Shown piece by piece: positions 38,971-47,296 of a stretch of 64,000 nucleotides of DNA (positions are counted from its first letter, which is position 1; each line of letters opens with the position of its first letter). The DNA is from Candidatus Electrothrix aarhusensis. GTDB taxonomy: Bacteria > Desulfobacterota > Desulfobulbia > Desulfobulbales > Desulfobulbaceae. The stretch lies in assembly GCA_004028505.1 (NCBI GenBank), contig MTKO01000092.1:27682-91681 (forward strand), given 5' to 3'. The notes beneath the pieces were generated by a model. That model made no database searches, was not told the origin of the DNA, and was given only the letters and a program-made list of their open reading frames with translations. The position numbers and the translations under genes are program-made.

Positions 38971-40154
38971 AAGAGAGTATGACAAGCACAAGAATCAGCG
39001 AGGCTGCACAACAAGCATGGCTTGAGCAATTGATCCATGAGTTCAACTATATTTGCTCTTATTATCGTGTCCAACTCCGTACCCCAATTTTTGAGCTGTC
39101 AGCAGCAAAGCAGCAGCTCGGCTGCTGGGTCCCGGACCAGCGCATCATTCGAATAAGTCAGCATCTTATTGTCTCGTCTTGCTGGGATGTGGTTCTGATG
39201 GTGCTCAAGCATGAGATGGCGCATCAGGTATGCAGCGAGTATTTCGGCCTGCCCAGTGCCGGGCACGGCAAGGCGTTTCAGGAGGCTTGTCAACTGCTCG
39301 GGGTTCCCTCGCCGTATAACCGTTCCACTGGTGATCTGCCGGAGGTACTTGCAGAACCGGCCAAGGACGGCAAGACAGAGGCGGGGCGAAATATTATCCG
39401 CCGGGTGAACAAGTTACTCGCTCTTGCCGGATCAGAGAATGAGCATGAGGCCGCTCTTGCCATGCAGCGGGCTACACAGCTTCTTCGTCGGCATAATGTG
39501 GAAATGACCACAGCTGGAGATGCTGGAGATAATCCTGCGGGTAATCCCTCTGCCTGTGTTCGTTTAGTGATCAAGACCGGGAAAAAACAGATTCCGTCCT
39601 GGCGGAAAGCCATCTGCCGGATTCTAAAAGATTATTTTTTTGTTGAGGTGATTTTTTCTTCGCTCTATGATGCGCAACGCCGGGATTCCTACAGAACCAT
39701 CAAGCTGTTAGGGCGTTCTGAAAACGTTCCTGTTGCCGAGCATTGCTATTATTTTCTTGAACAGCAGCTGGAGTTTCTCTGGGGAAAAAACCGACAGCGA
39801 TTTAAGGGAAATGCGCGGACAGCAAAAAACAGCTATTACCTTGGTCTGCTGCATGGTTTTTCTCAAAAAATGGCTGAGCAGGCTCAACATATATCGCAGG
39901 GAAAAACGCAACAGAGGAGCGAAGCGGTCGAACGCAGCGAAATGACAGGAGCACTTATTGTCAGTGAGGATACTCTGTTGCAGAAATTTGTGAAGTTTCA
40001 TTTTCCTCGCCTGCGAACCAGCACGACCAGAGGAGGACGAATTAACACGCAGTCCTATGAGGATGCCGTTATTGCTGGTAAAAAAATTGTTCTCCATCAG
40101 AGCCTGACTGAGAAAAAACAAGGTGTGCAAGGTCTGTTAAATTGTTTTAAATAA
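38967..40154 (+). CDS. SprT-like metallopeptidase fused to DUF2786
   Basis: 395 aa. SprT-like zinc motif HEMAHQ (VVLMVLKHEMAHQVCSEYFG, near 75-95) with a later AGHGKAFQEAC supplying a ligand, followed by DUF2786 (IIRRVNKLLALAGSENEHEA, then QLLRRHNVEM). Both are common together in bacterial proteins of unknown function. Translationally coupled by 4 bases to the upstream membrane protease, suggesting a protein-quality role. No signal peptide. Confidence 0.8.
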   Translation: MKESMTSTRISEAAQQAWLEQLIHEFNYICSYYRVQLRTPIFELSAAKQQLGCWVPDQRIIRISQHLIVSSCWDVVLMVLKHEMAHQVCSEYFGLPSAGHGKAFQEACQLLGVPSPYNRSTGDLPEVLAEPAKDGKTEAGRNIIRRVNKLLALAGSENEHEAALAMQRATQLLRRHNVEMTTAGDAGDNPAGNPSACVRLVIKTGKKQIPSWRKAICRILKDYFFVEVIFSSLYDAQRRDSYRTIKLLGRSENVPVAEHCYYFLEQQLEFLWGKNRQRFKGNARTAKNSYYLGLLHGFSQKMAEQAQHISQGKTQQRSEAVERSEMTGALIVSEDTLLQKFVKFHFPRLRTSTTRGGRINTQSYEDAVIAGKKIVLHQSLTEKKQGVQGLLNCFK

Positions 40155-40311
40155 TGAGTTTATTGTTTGACCTTGATATTCTCTTTTTCACACATTGACA
40201 GGGCCGGGAAAGAAATGATATAATTTTTACTTATCTTCTTTAGAAGTTTTTTTGATAGGTGTAATTTTTTAAAAATTGTCTCAGTGAACTTTAAACGACA
40301 GGACGTAACAA

Positions 40312-41395
40312 ATGACTGAACCAGGATTGGACAAAGAAAAAAAAGAAAAGGATTCCTTGGAGGTAGCTCCTGCTGATGAACAGAAAAGCGATCCAGAGAA
40401 AAGTACCACTGAAGAGAGCCAGAGCCTGAAGGTAAAAGGGGGGGAATAGATGATGAGCAGAAAGAAAAAACACAGAAAAAAAAGAATATTAACACGTCTA
40501 ACCCAAAAAAAATTATTATTGATGGCAATGAAGTCCGTCTGAAGGAATTCATCAAAGAACATAAAAAACTGGCTGACGGTATTCCAAGCCTTAATAAATT
40601 TCAACGCAAGGCGATCAGGCGTTATCACAGAGAAGAAGCTTGAAACCCTATCAGGCGGAGTTGATCAGGCTGCAGAAGTATCTTGAGCTGAACAAGCGAC
40701 GCATGATCATCCTGTTTGAAGGACGGGATGCTGCCGGCAAAGGTGGGACTATTCGACGGGTAACCCGGTATATGAATGAAAAACATTACCGGATTGTTGC
40801 ACTTGGCAAGCCGACAGAACACCAGAAAAGCCAGTGGTTTTTTCAAAAATATGTCACTGAGTTTCCACGCGGCGGTGAAGTGGTGCTGTTCGATCGGAGT
40901 TGGTATAATCGGGCGGTGGTAGAGCCAGTGTTCGGCTTCTGTACCAATGAAGAGTATAATGACTTCATGCGGGGCGTTACCGGTTTTGAAAAGGACCTGG
41001 TACGTCAGGGTACTGTTCTGGTTAAACTTTATTTTTCCGTAACCAAGGAAGAACAGGCTAAACGTTTTGAGCGGCGCAAGACCGATCCGTTGCGCCAGTG
41101 GAAGTTATCAGAAATCGATGTTCAGGCCCAAAATCGCTGGGATGATTTTACCCGGCAAAAATACGAAATGCTGAAGCGTACGCATACCAATGTGGCGCCG
41201 TGGACGATTATTCGGTCCAATAATAAGCATGAGGCCCGCCTGAACGTGATGAAGATCATCCTCAATACGGTCCCCTATGATCGAGGGAATAAGAAGCTTA
41301 ATTATGTGCCGGAGCCGGACGTGGTGATCTCCGGGGCTCGGGAAAAGGAGTTGATGGATGCCCAGCTTCTGAAGCTGGGACGGTTTGTCGGTTAA
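40312..41395 (+). CDS. ppk2: polyphosphate kinase 2 (PPK2), two frameshifts
   Basis: The conserved kinase (frame from 40640, no ATG start) has Walker A FEGRDAAGKGG, lid region and Walker B VLFDRSWYNRAVVEPVFGF, and the RRKTDPLRQWKLSEID segment, all PPK2 hallmarks. Upstream frames supply an acidic/lysine-rich N-terminal tail from ATG 40312 (MTEPGLDKEKKEKDSLEV). They join if one G is added to the G7 run (40438-40444) and one T to TT (40640-40641): the text then reads RRYHREEALKPYQAELIRLQ. Repaired length about 361 aa. PPK2 makes nucleoside triphosphates from polyphosphate, or the reverse. A terminator follows. Confidence 0.88.
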
Positions 41396-42206
41396 AAAAC
41401 GTTGGGGCACGGCACGCCGTTGCCCCTACAGACCCTGCGGAGTAAAAGGAAGAGTTCCTTTTACTCCGCTTTTTTTTCAGAGCCACAAAAGAGGCAAAGT
41501 TGATCCAGCGAAAAAACATCTCTACTTCTTGAAAACCGCTTTTCTTGAGCAGGCTGATGTTTTCTTCCGGGGTAAAGGGGATCAGGATATTTTCCAGGGC
41601 CTCCCGCTTGGCGGCAATCTCTAACTCGGAATATCCCTGATCTCTTTTAAAGTCATGGTACAGGTCAATAAAAGTCCTGTTCAGGCGGCTGTGGTTACTG
41701 ATGATCTTTTCACTGACAAAGAGTAACCCGCCAGCCGGGAGAGAGGCAGAGAGGCGGTTGATAAACTCTTGGCGGAGCATGGGGCGGATAAACTGTAGGG
41801 TATAATTGCAGAGAATGATATCCGCGCCTTCAAGTGTTGTTGAGAGCTTGGCATCCGTGATATCCTGTTGATGAAATTCAATCACCGCGCTTTTGCCGAA
41901 CATTTCCGCCTTTCGTCGAGCTTTATCCAGCATAGCCGGGGCATTATCCAGCCCGATAAAACGCAGATTCATATCTGGCAGCAGGCGTGCGAGTTCTAGC
42001 AGGGTGGAACCAGTGGAGCAGCCCAAATCATAAATCACGCTTTCCGGCTTTGCCAAGCGGCGAATCATGGCGGCTGTGGTCGTGATCACTGTGCGATAAT
42101 GGGGCACAGAGCGATCAAGCATGTCGTCAAAAACCTCGGCCACCTTGTCGTTAAAGGAAAAATCCTCTGTCACTTTGCCGCTACGGTATAACTTGTCGTT
42201 GTTCAT
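41298..42206 (-). CDS. cmoA: carboxy-SAM synthase CmoA (read-through end)
   Basis: Methyltransferase-fold protein: DKVAEVFDDMLDRSVPHYRT, SAM motif I VIYDLGCSTGSTLLELARLL, GLDNAPAMLDKARRKAEMF, IILCNYTLQFI, LPAGGLLFVSEKI. CmoA makes carboxy-SAM for cmo5U tRNA modification. As sequenced it is 302 aa and ends in an odd Pro/Ala-rich tail running into the palindrome and antisense ppk2. If the A8 run (41470-41477) had one more A it would end at TAA 41461-41463, giving 248 aa, the normal CmoA length; I take that as the true end. AGGAAAAAGG precedes the ATG. No cmoB in the window. Confidence 0.88.
   Translation of the reverse strand: MNNDKLYRSGKVTEDFSFNDKVAEVFDDMLDRSVPHYRTVITTTAAMIRRLAKPESVIYDLGCSTGSTLLELARLLPDMNLRFIGLDNAPAMLDKARRKAEMFGKSAVIEFHQQDITDAKLSTTLEGADIILCNYTLQFIRPMLRQEFINRLSASLPAGGLLFVSEKIISNHSRLNRTFIDLYHDFKRDQGYSELEIAAKREALENILIPFTPEENISLLKKSGFQEVEMFFRWINFASFVALKKKRSKRNSSFYSAGSVGATACRAPTFFNRQTVPASEAGHPSTPFPEPRRSPRPAPAHN
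41402..41429. repeat. palindromic repeat, diverged copy
   Basis: GGGGCACGGCACGCCGTTGC lies at about 41404 and completes the stem with CCCCTA; compare the perfect copy at 35069-35094. Between convergent ppk2 and cmoA. Confidence 0.5.
41437..41477 (+). terminator. intrinsic terminator of ppk2
   Basis: A perfect 15-bp stem (41437-41451 with 41455-41469), loop GAG, then eight T. The T8 tract is also the A-run where the opposing cmoA frame slips. Confidence 0.8.
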
Positions 42207-42227
42207 CCTTTTTCCTGTTACTTTGGA

Positions 42228-42276
42228 AAAAGGGGACAGATTTATTTTTCTATGAAAAATAAATCTGTCCCCTTTT
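42228..42276. repeat. 23-bp perfect inverted repeat, 3-base loop
   Basis: AAAAGGGGACAGATTTATTT opens the left arm at 42228; the right arm ends at 42276. It lies just upstream of the cmoA start. The AAAGGGGACAGATTTAT family is a widespread dispersed palindrome in deltaproteobacteria (from memory). Confidence 0.65.
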
Positions 42277-42383
42277 CTCTTATTGAGAAGTTACAAATAG
42301 CCTTGCTATTTTGTCAAACTGAAAGTATAAAATGCATGTAATTATCGTTCATATTTATTTAATTTTTACGCAATTCGACAGCT

Positions 42384-43046
42384 ATGTCTTCTAATTCTTC
42401 TAATCAAGAAATACATTTTGATAAGATTCTCGGTCAATACAGGTCTGATCCTTATAATTATGTGGATATGCATACTGTCCATACCGGAACGGTCCGCTTT
42501 TTAATCGAAGAAGGTGCCGAGGTTGAAGGCGCTTCCGGGGAATGGATGCATAAACCAGGAACGCGGCTGTACGAAATAAATCGAGAACGGAATGCCAAGA
42601 TAATAACCTCCAAAACCAACGGAACGATTTCCTCTGTCTGTTCTGAACTGGATGGTCAATTTGTCGAGGCCGGAGAAAAGTTACTCACGATCCGTCATCC
42701 ACTCAAGAAAAAAGAGATTATTGAGGGCATTCTTCAGGAAGTATTGTTTCTGTTTGAGGCACCGGAACGGGCTCGGTATTATTTTTCTATGGATATCCAG
42801 TCCAGGATCGATCAAAAAGGTGCGCGAGCTGTTTTTATCCAGCCTGGAGATGAAATTATCACCATGTCCTTAATGAAGCGGGATACTCCTGTCTACTATA
42901 CCGGTGAGCCCGGTATTATTCATTCTGTGTACTTCACTCCCGGTGACAGCATTGACCAGGGCCAGCCCCTGATAGGGGTCTGTGCAGAAGACAAACTCCC
43001 TGTTGTGCAGAAGGTTATCACCAGAGTCAAGGCTGAGTGGGAATAA
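42384..43046 (+). CDS. lipoyl/biotinyl-attachment-like protein
   Basis: 220 aa with two hammerhead-like halves. The first has NAKIITSKTNGTISSV followed by a QFVEAGEKLLTI turn; the second has IITMSLMKRDTPVYYTGEP and VYFTPGDSIDQGQPLIGV. The second aligns best with biotinyl domains, where the acceptor Lys sits in AMKM; here it would be Lys165 in SLMKR, an unusual motif. It is followed 50 bp later by a biotin ligase gene, which supports biotinylation. Alternatively it is a carrier-less structural relative. Confidence 0.65.
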   Translation: MSSNSSNQEIHFDKILGQYRSDPYNYVDMHTVHTGTVRFLIEEGAEVEGASGEWMHKPGTRLYEINRERNAKIITSKTNGTISSVCSELDGQFVEAGEKLLTIRHPLKKKEIIEGILQEVLFLFEAPERARYYFSMDIQSRIDQKGARAVFIQPGDEIITMSLMKRDTPVYYTGEPGIIHSVYFTPGDSIDQGQPLIGVCAEDKLPVVQKVITRVKAEWE

Positions 43047-43096
43047 TTCTTTAATATTTTGTAATATTCTGTAATCGACCCTGTACGCACCTCTTT

Positions 43097-44005
43097 GTGT
43101 ATTCTCCCTTGCAACGCATCCGTGAGCATCAGCAGGCTTTTCTCGGCCAGTTGGATACGCATGCCTTTTCCCCCTCGGCTGTAGAAAAAATCCTTGCCTA
43201 TGGTGCCCCGGTCGGGGCAGCGCTCGAACACCATACTCAACTTAACCGTTGCATGGATCGCTTGCAGCAATTAATACAGGAAAAAGAACAACAAGGCCGG
43301 GTGTTGGCTGCTGGCACTGTTGTGCTCGCCGATGTCCTGACCGACTCCAGCGGACGTTTCGACCGTGCTTGGTATGCCCCGGAAGGAGGGGTCTGGCTGG
43401 CCATGGCTTGGCCTGATATTCTGCTGCCAGAGTTCACCCGCCTGCTGCCTTTTGCTGTGGGCGCGGCCTGCTGTCGGGCTGTGAGACAGTGCGGGGTCGA
43501 TGCCCGTCTGAAATGGGTCAACGATGTGCTGGTGGCCGGGAAAAAGCTCGCCGGTATTCTCTGTACAACGCTACAGAGCTCAGGCGGTGATCGCTATCAC
43601 CTGCTTGGGGTAGGGATCAACGGGAATAATCAGGTCTTTCCAATGGAATTCCAGACCAGTGCAACAAGTCTCCGTTCTGAGCTGTCCCAAGAAATAGATC
43701 TTGCGGAACTGACCGGCTGTTTGCTAGCTGAGTTACGCTGGTCCCTCGGGCTGCTCCATTATGACGAGGAGCAGGCTTTGGCCGAGGGAGGGAGTTGCGA
43801 ACAGGGCAGGGCGTCGTTGCTTTTGGCTCTCTGGCAGGAACTCTGTGATACTGTGGGGCAACGGGTCGAATATGGTTTTAATATTCAGCAAAAGCCGCTT
43901 TACCGGGCTGTTGCACGAGAGATTGATCCCTGCGGCGGTTTGGTCATGGAATTGGAGGACCGCAGCAGGGTTACAGAGTATTCGGGGGAGATTGTTTATC
44001 TCTAA
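43097..44005 (+). CDS. birA: biotin--[protein] ligase BirA (no HTH domain)
   Basis: 302 aa from a GTG start. Ligase motifs: AAGTVVLADVLTDSSGRFDR with the biotin-loop SSGRFDRAW region, YAPEGGVWLAMAWPDI, LKWVNDVLVAGKKLAGIL, and LLGVGINGNNQVFP. The N-terminal DNA-binding domain of bifunctional BirA is absent, so it is a monofunctional ligase. The Gly-rich loop reads SSGRFDR rather than the usual GRGRxGR. Its partner may be the preceding small protein. Confidence 0.82.
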   Translation: MYSPLQRIREHQQAFLGQLDTHAFSPSAVEKILAYGAPVGAALEHHTQLNRCMDRLQQLIQEKEQQGRVLAAGTVVLADVLTDSSGRFDRAWYAPEGGVWLAMAWPDILLPEFTRLLPFAVGAACCRAVRQCGVDARLKWVNDVLVAGKKLAGILCTTLQSSGGDRYHLLGVGINGNNQVFPMEFQTSATSLRSELSQEIDLAELTGCLLAELRWSLGLLHYDEEQALAEGGSCEQGRASLLLALWQELCDTVGQRVEYGFNIQQKPLYRAVAREIDPCGGLVMELEDRSRVTEYSGEIVYL

Positions 44006-44007
44006 AT

Positions 44008-44034
44008 TTTTTTGATGCGGAAACCGCATCCTAC
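44008..44034 (+). repeat. single REP arm
   Basis: TTTGATGCGGAAACCGCATC then CTAC, the same form as those near 4115, 5233 and 6255, about 28 kb from the RAYT. Confidence 0.6.
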
Positions 44035-44078
44035 TATGCGGATTATCAAAAATATTAGGCATCACAGGAGGACACCAC

Positions 44079-44732
44079 ATGAGCAAAAAACAAATAGCCG
44101 TTATCCTCTCCGGTTGCGGTCATCAGGACGGCGCGGAAATCCACGAGGCAACTTTCACGCTGTGGGCAATTCATAAACACGGCGCAGATTACCGATGCTT
44201 TGCCCCGAATATCATGCAGCACCATGTTCTGAATCATATTACCGGTCAGGAAATGGATGAGCAGCGCAATGTACTGATCGAATCAGCCAGGATTGCACGG
44301 GGAAAGGTTGAGGATCTTGCCCTGTTTGATGCGGCAACAGTGGATGCCTTGGTTATTCCCGGTGGTGTGGGCGCAGCCAAAAACCTCTGCACCTATGCCT
44401 TTGACGGTCCGCAATGCACGGTGAATAAAGATGTGGAACAGGCAGTCAAGGCTATGCATCAGGCCGGTAAGCCTCTCGGTGCTCTCTGTATCGCCCCGGT
44501 TCTGCTTGCCAAAGTACTGGGCGACATCACGCTGACCATAGGACAGGATGAGGACACAGCTGCTCAAATCCGAGAGATGGGAGCCACCCATGCACCCACT
44601 GGGATTGGAGAAATAGCTGTTGATCAGAAGAATAAGATCGTTTCTACGCCCTGTTATATGCTTGATTCACGGGTTGATCAGATTGCTGACGGCGCTGATT
44701 CGCTTGTCCAAGCCTTGCTGGGGTTTCTTTGA
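44079..44732 (+). CDS. elbB: ElbB-like glyoxalase/DJ-1-family protein
   Basis: 217 aa of the DJ-1/PfpI superfamily, ElbB type: AVILSGCGHQDGAEIHEATF, LNHITGQEMDEQRNVLIESA, ALVIPGGVGAAKNL, and the nucleophilic Cys in GKPLGALCIAPVLLAKVLGD. ElbB proteins have been linked to isoprenoid biosynthesis and to glyoxalase activity. Start follows a good GGAGG. Complete, no anomalies. Confidence 0.9.
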   Translation: MSKKQIAVILSGCGHQDGAEIHEATFTLWAIHKHGADYRCFAPNIMQHHVLNHITGQEMDEQRNVLIESARIARGKVEDLALFDAATVDALVIPGGVGAAKNLCTYAFDGPQCTVNKDVEQAVKAMHQAGKPLGALCIAPVLLAKVLGDITLTIGQDEDTAAQIREMGATHAPTGIGEIAVDQKNKIVSTPCYMLDSRVDQIADGADSLVQALLGFL

Positions 44733-44740
44733 GCGAAAAA

Positions 44741-44957
44741 GGGGATGAGCGATGAGTTGGTCTGGTGATTATCTCTGTTTTTTTAGCGAGTAGAGTGGGC
44801 AACGAGCGATAACGAAACAACGTTGGCAACGTGACAGCTTTTAAATCAGAACAGGCTGGGAGGAACCGAAATGTTGCCCACCCTACCGAGCTGTGACCCC
44901 GGCCTGTAACCCCGCATCACTGCGCGGTATGATTTTCCTTATGATACCAAATTGAGT
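44741..44957. repeat. dispersed structured repeat, copy 1
   Basis: Shares with 47090-47256 the blocks GGGGATGAGCGATG, CTGTAACCC(C)G..ATCACT..CGG and TGATACCAAATT in the same order, with divergence between. It lies 250 bp upstream of the CRISPR array. Confidence 0.45.
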
Positions 44958-44982
44958 ACATGCGGTAATGGTTACGTTGGAT

Positions 44983-45167
44983 TTGCGCGAACCTCTAGCT
45001 CACATTTTCAATACGTGTATTTTTATGTGCTTTAAAGTCGATGATTCAGCGAGTTACGTATCATTTTGCTTTTTCTTGGTTCGCAGTGCTTGAAATAATT
45101 AATAAAAGTGGTATAAAGATGGTAGTTGCAACGGGTTGATGAAGGTCGAAAAACGAGGTTCGCGCAA
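44983..45167. promoter_or_regulatory. CRISPR leader region with 13-bp inverted repeat
   Basis: TTGCGCGAACCTC (44983-44995) and GAGGTTCGCGCAA (45155-45167) are exact reverse complements 159 bp apart; the second is 45 bp before the first repeat. AT-rich between and after, as expected for a CRISPR leader. Confidence 0.5.
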
Positions 45168-45212
45168 CATGGTATGTAATTTTCTGAATTTTATAAGAAA
45201 AAAACATAGACA

Positions 45213-45532
45213 GTTGCAACGACCTACCCTATGAAGAGGGTATTAAGACAGCTTCCTGTTTTGTGTCCTGTTGCTACCTCTGAGTTGCAACGACCTACCC
45301 TATGAAGAGGGTATTAAGACCCAGCTGGGCAACTGAATAGATCTTCTCCGAGGCGTTGCAACGACCTACCCTATGAAGAGGGTATTAAGACACCCTCCAA
45401 AAGCTCTTTTATCTCAGCAGCAAGCTGTTGCAACGACCTACCCTATGAAGAGGGTATTAAGACCGTAAGATTGGCTTCCGTAAGATCGGCTCCCCGTTGT
45501 AACGACCTACCCTATGAAAAGGGTACTCTCTG
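45213..45532 (+). CRISPR. CRISPR array, 5 repeats, 4 spacers, no cas genes nearby
   Basis: The 37-bp repeat begins GTTGCAACGA and ends GTATTAAGAC; copies start at 45213, 45284, 45355 and 45427 and are identical. A fifth at 45496 is degenerate in its second half. Spacers are 34, 34, 35 and 32 bp. Degeneration of the right-most copy places the leader on the left. No cas gene is in the window. Repeat type not assignable with confidence. Confidence 0.93.
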
Positions 45533-45547
45533 TTGTCAGGGCACAAA

Positions 45548-45587
45548 AAAAGGGTCGCTAGCTTATATGCTAGCGACCCTTTTCTTT
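45548..45587 (+). terminator. strong intrinsic terminator after CRISPR
   Basis: AAAAGGGTCGCTAGC (45548-45562) pairs perfectly with GCTAGCGACCCTTTT (45569-45583), loop TTATAT. It could stop array transcription and, on the other strand, the HU-like gene. Confidence 0.8.
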
Positions 45588-45649
45588 TATGAGCAATTTA
45601 CTGCTTAGGGATTTTCCAAAAAATAAGTTTCCCGTTTTCGGTACATGTC

Positions 45650-45711
45650 GTAGGGGCAGGTCCCTGTGCCTGCCCGGTATGCAAGGGCGAACACAGGGAT
45701 TCGCCCCTACG
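45650..45711. repeat. palindromic intergenic repeat (TAGGGGCAGG type)
   Basis: CGTAGGGGCAGGTCCCTGTG at the left and CAGGGATTCGCCCCTACG at the right form the ends of a complex palindrome; this family is common in many environmental bacteria. Between the CRISPR array and the HU-like gene. Confidence 0.55.
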
Positions 45712-45751
45712 GTGCCCGGCATAATGGGTAAGATATTTCTTGTTACATTCC

Positions 45752-46810
45752 TTACGTCCCTTGCTGCAACACCAGCACATCCACCAATCTGCCTGAATAG
45801 TTCTCTCTAATCATCTTCACCAGCTTGGTAAAGCTGTTCACGGTCAGACTCAGACTACTCAGGGCAGAACCGGCAAAGCCGTTCAGTGTCAGGTCACCGT
45901 CTGCCGTCACGATAACTGTCTCGCCTGCTTGGCCGTTCTCGCTCATGTCGAGCAAATTGAAGAGTAGGCTGCCGTCATGGTCCAACAGCACCTGAATGCG
46001 CACGGTCTCGTCCACACTCAAATTACCGCCTGTCACAGTGACATACGGGGAATTGGCCTTGTCGGTGAGAATTCCGTTGTTGTTGCCGAGCGTCACAGCC
46101 AACGGTGTGCGCAACCTGCTACGGTAGGTAGCAGTGCGCAGTGTGCCGTTTTCAGTGTAGCGCACCGAGACCGACAGGGTGTATTCATTATTCCAGGGAT
46201 CATTCTGAACCGGGATGGTCGGAATCAGGATAATGCTGGTATTGGAGATCGGCCCGAATTGGGTCTGTACGGCACTGCCGTTGCGGGTGCCGCTGATCAC
46301 GCATTCACCGTTGTCGAGCAGGGGATCGAAACCCAGATTATCACCGGTCAGCTGAAGCACATCAGTGCTACTGAGGACATTGTTGAGCCGGAGGGTGGTG
46401 TCCTCGACCAGATTGATCTGCGGAAGTTTTTCGGTCATGTCAGTCTTTGCGAACTTGGCCTGATGAAAAATCTCTTTCATAAACTTCGCTGTCGGCTGGA
46501 CCCGTACATGCAGGGTTTCGGCAATGGGCGGCAGCGGATCATCTGGTCCGTCTAAGCGACCGGTAAAGGAAAAGGTAAAGATAAAACTGTCGTCCAGGGT
46601 GACGTGATTACCGTTGATCAGACTCTTCTGAACGGTCTGGAAAAGGGCGCTAATAGAGGATTTTGCCAAATCTGGGGTAAGGGCGGGATTGATGGCTCCC
46701 ATGCCTGCGGCAATATCGCTCGTGCCGAGGTTATTATTGGGGATGAAGCGAATTTTATAGGATTGGGGGACGGTCAGGGCATTGACTTCGGTTTTCCAGT
46801 GGATTGGCAT
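45752..46810 (-). CDS. HU-like domain protein with Ig-like C-terminus (HU-HIG/DUF4469 type)
   Basis: 352 aa. The N-terminal ~120 residues look like a divergent HU/IHF fold (PALTPDLAKSSISALFQTVQ, then LDDSFIFTFSFTGRLDGPDD), as in the DUF4469/HU-HIG family; residues about 125-245 are a beta-rich domain with TLRLNNVLSSTDVLQLTGDN, matching the Ig-like part. The last 100 residues (TVTGGNLSVDETVRIQVLL) are another beta domain. No signal peptide. DNA binding is likely from the fold, not shown. It lies beside a CRISPR array and a 23-bp tandem repeat array upstream of its promoter. Confidence 0.65.
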   Translation of the reverse strand: MPIHWKTEVNALTVPQSYKIRFIPNNNLGTSDIAAGMGAINPALTPDLAKSSISALFQTVQKSLINGNHVTLDDSFIFTFSFTGRLDGPDDPLPPIAETLHVRVQPTAKFMKEIFHQAKFAKTDMTEKLPQINLVEDTTLRLNNVLSSTDVLQLTGDNLGFDPLLDNGECVISGTRNGSAVQTQFGPISNTSIILIPTIPVQNDPWNNEYTLSVSVRYTENGTLRTATYRSRLRTPLAVTLGNNNGILTDKANSPYVTVTGGNLSVDETVRIQVLLDHDGSLLFNLLDMSENGQAGETVIVTADGDLTLNGFAGSALSSLSLTVNSFTKLVKMIRENYSGRLVDVLVLQQGT

Positions 46811-46956
46811 GATGGATCTCCGTTGCAGAGGGATAGTGTGATGAAAGGATAGAAATCACTGGCAACCAACTTAAAGAGCTGGGAATATTCTGTCAAGAAT
46901 TTTCTTTGGTTTGCTGAACGATGATAGCCCGAAGCGGGAATCGGGGACTTCGGCAA

Positions 46957-47093
46957 AAAGTACTCTCGTTGTTTTTTAAAACTACGCCCGTAGAATGCTC
47001 TAAACTACGGTAGTAGTTTACCCTAAAGTACTCCCGTTGTTTTAACCAAAGTACTCTCGTAGTTTCATCCAAACTACGCCCGTTGTTTTTTTT
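46957..47093. repeat. six tandem ~23-bp repeats (iteron-like)
   Basis: Units begin at 46957, 46979, 47002, 47025, 47048 and 47071; lengths 22, 23, 23, 23, 23, 23. Each starts AAAGTACTC or AAACTACG and most continue with CGTTGTTTT or CGTAGTTT. Regular phase and near-helical-turn multiples suggest a protein-binding array. It is 147 bp upstream of the HU-like gene. Confidence 0.65.
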
Positions 47094-47256
47094 CGGGGAT
47101 GAGCGATGGACTGTTTTGGTGATGATTTCTGTTTTTGAGAAGATTGGGGTGATGAGAAGGTTGAGAGAGGAACCTCTTGGGATTTGAACCTGCGATCCCA
47201 CGCTGTAACCCGTATCACTACACGGTTTAATTTTGGCCTGTGATACCAAATTACGT
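47090..47256. repeat. dispersed structured repeat, copy 2 (tRNA-like piece)
   Basis: Partner of 44741-44957. The minus strand contains GCAGGTTCAAATCCC, a T-arm-like segment, and a GTATCAC/GTGATAC stem around 47211-47246, but no complete cloverleaf. Possibly a tRNA-derived mobile remnant. Confidence 0.4.
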
Positions 47257-47296
47257 ATTTTTCATTATTTTTCGTAAGAAGTATGGTGGAAAAAAC

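Noticed and set aside
47158..47246. Complete tRNA gene on the minus strand
   Set aside because: Only a T-arm-like segment and one unrelated stem are present; no acceptor stem or 7-base anticodon loop can be folded.
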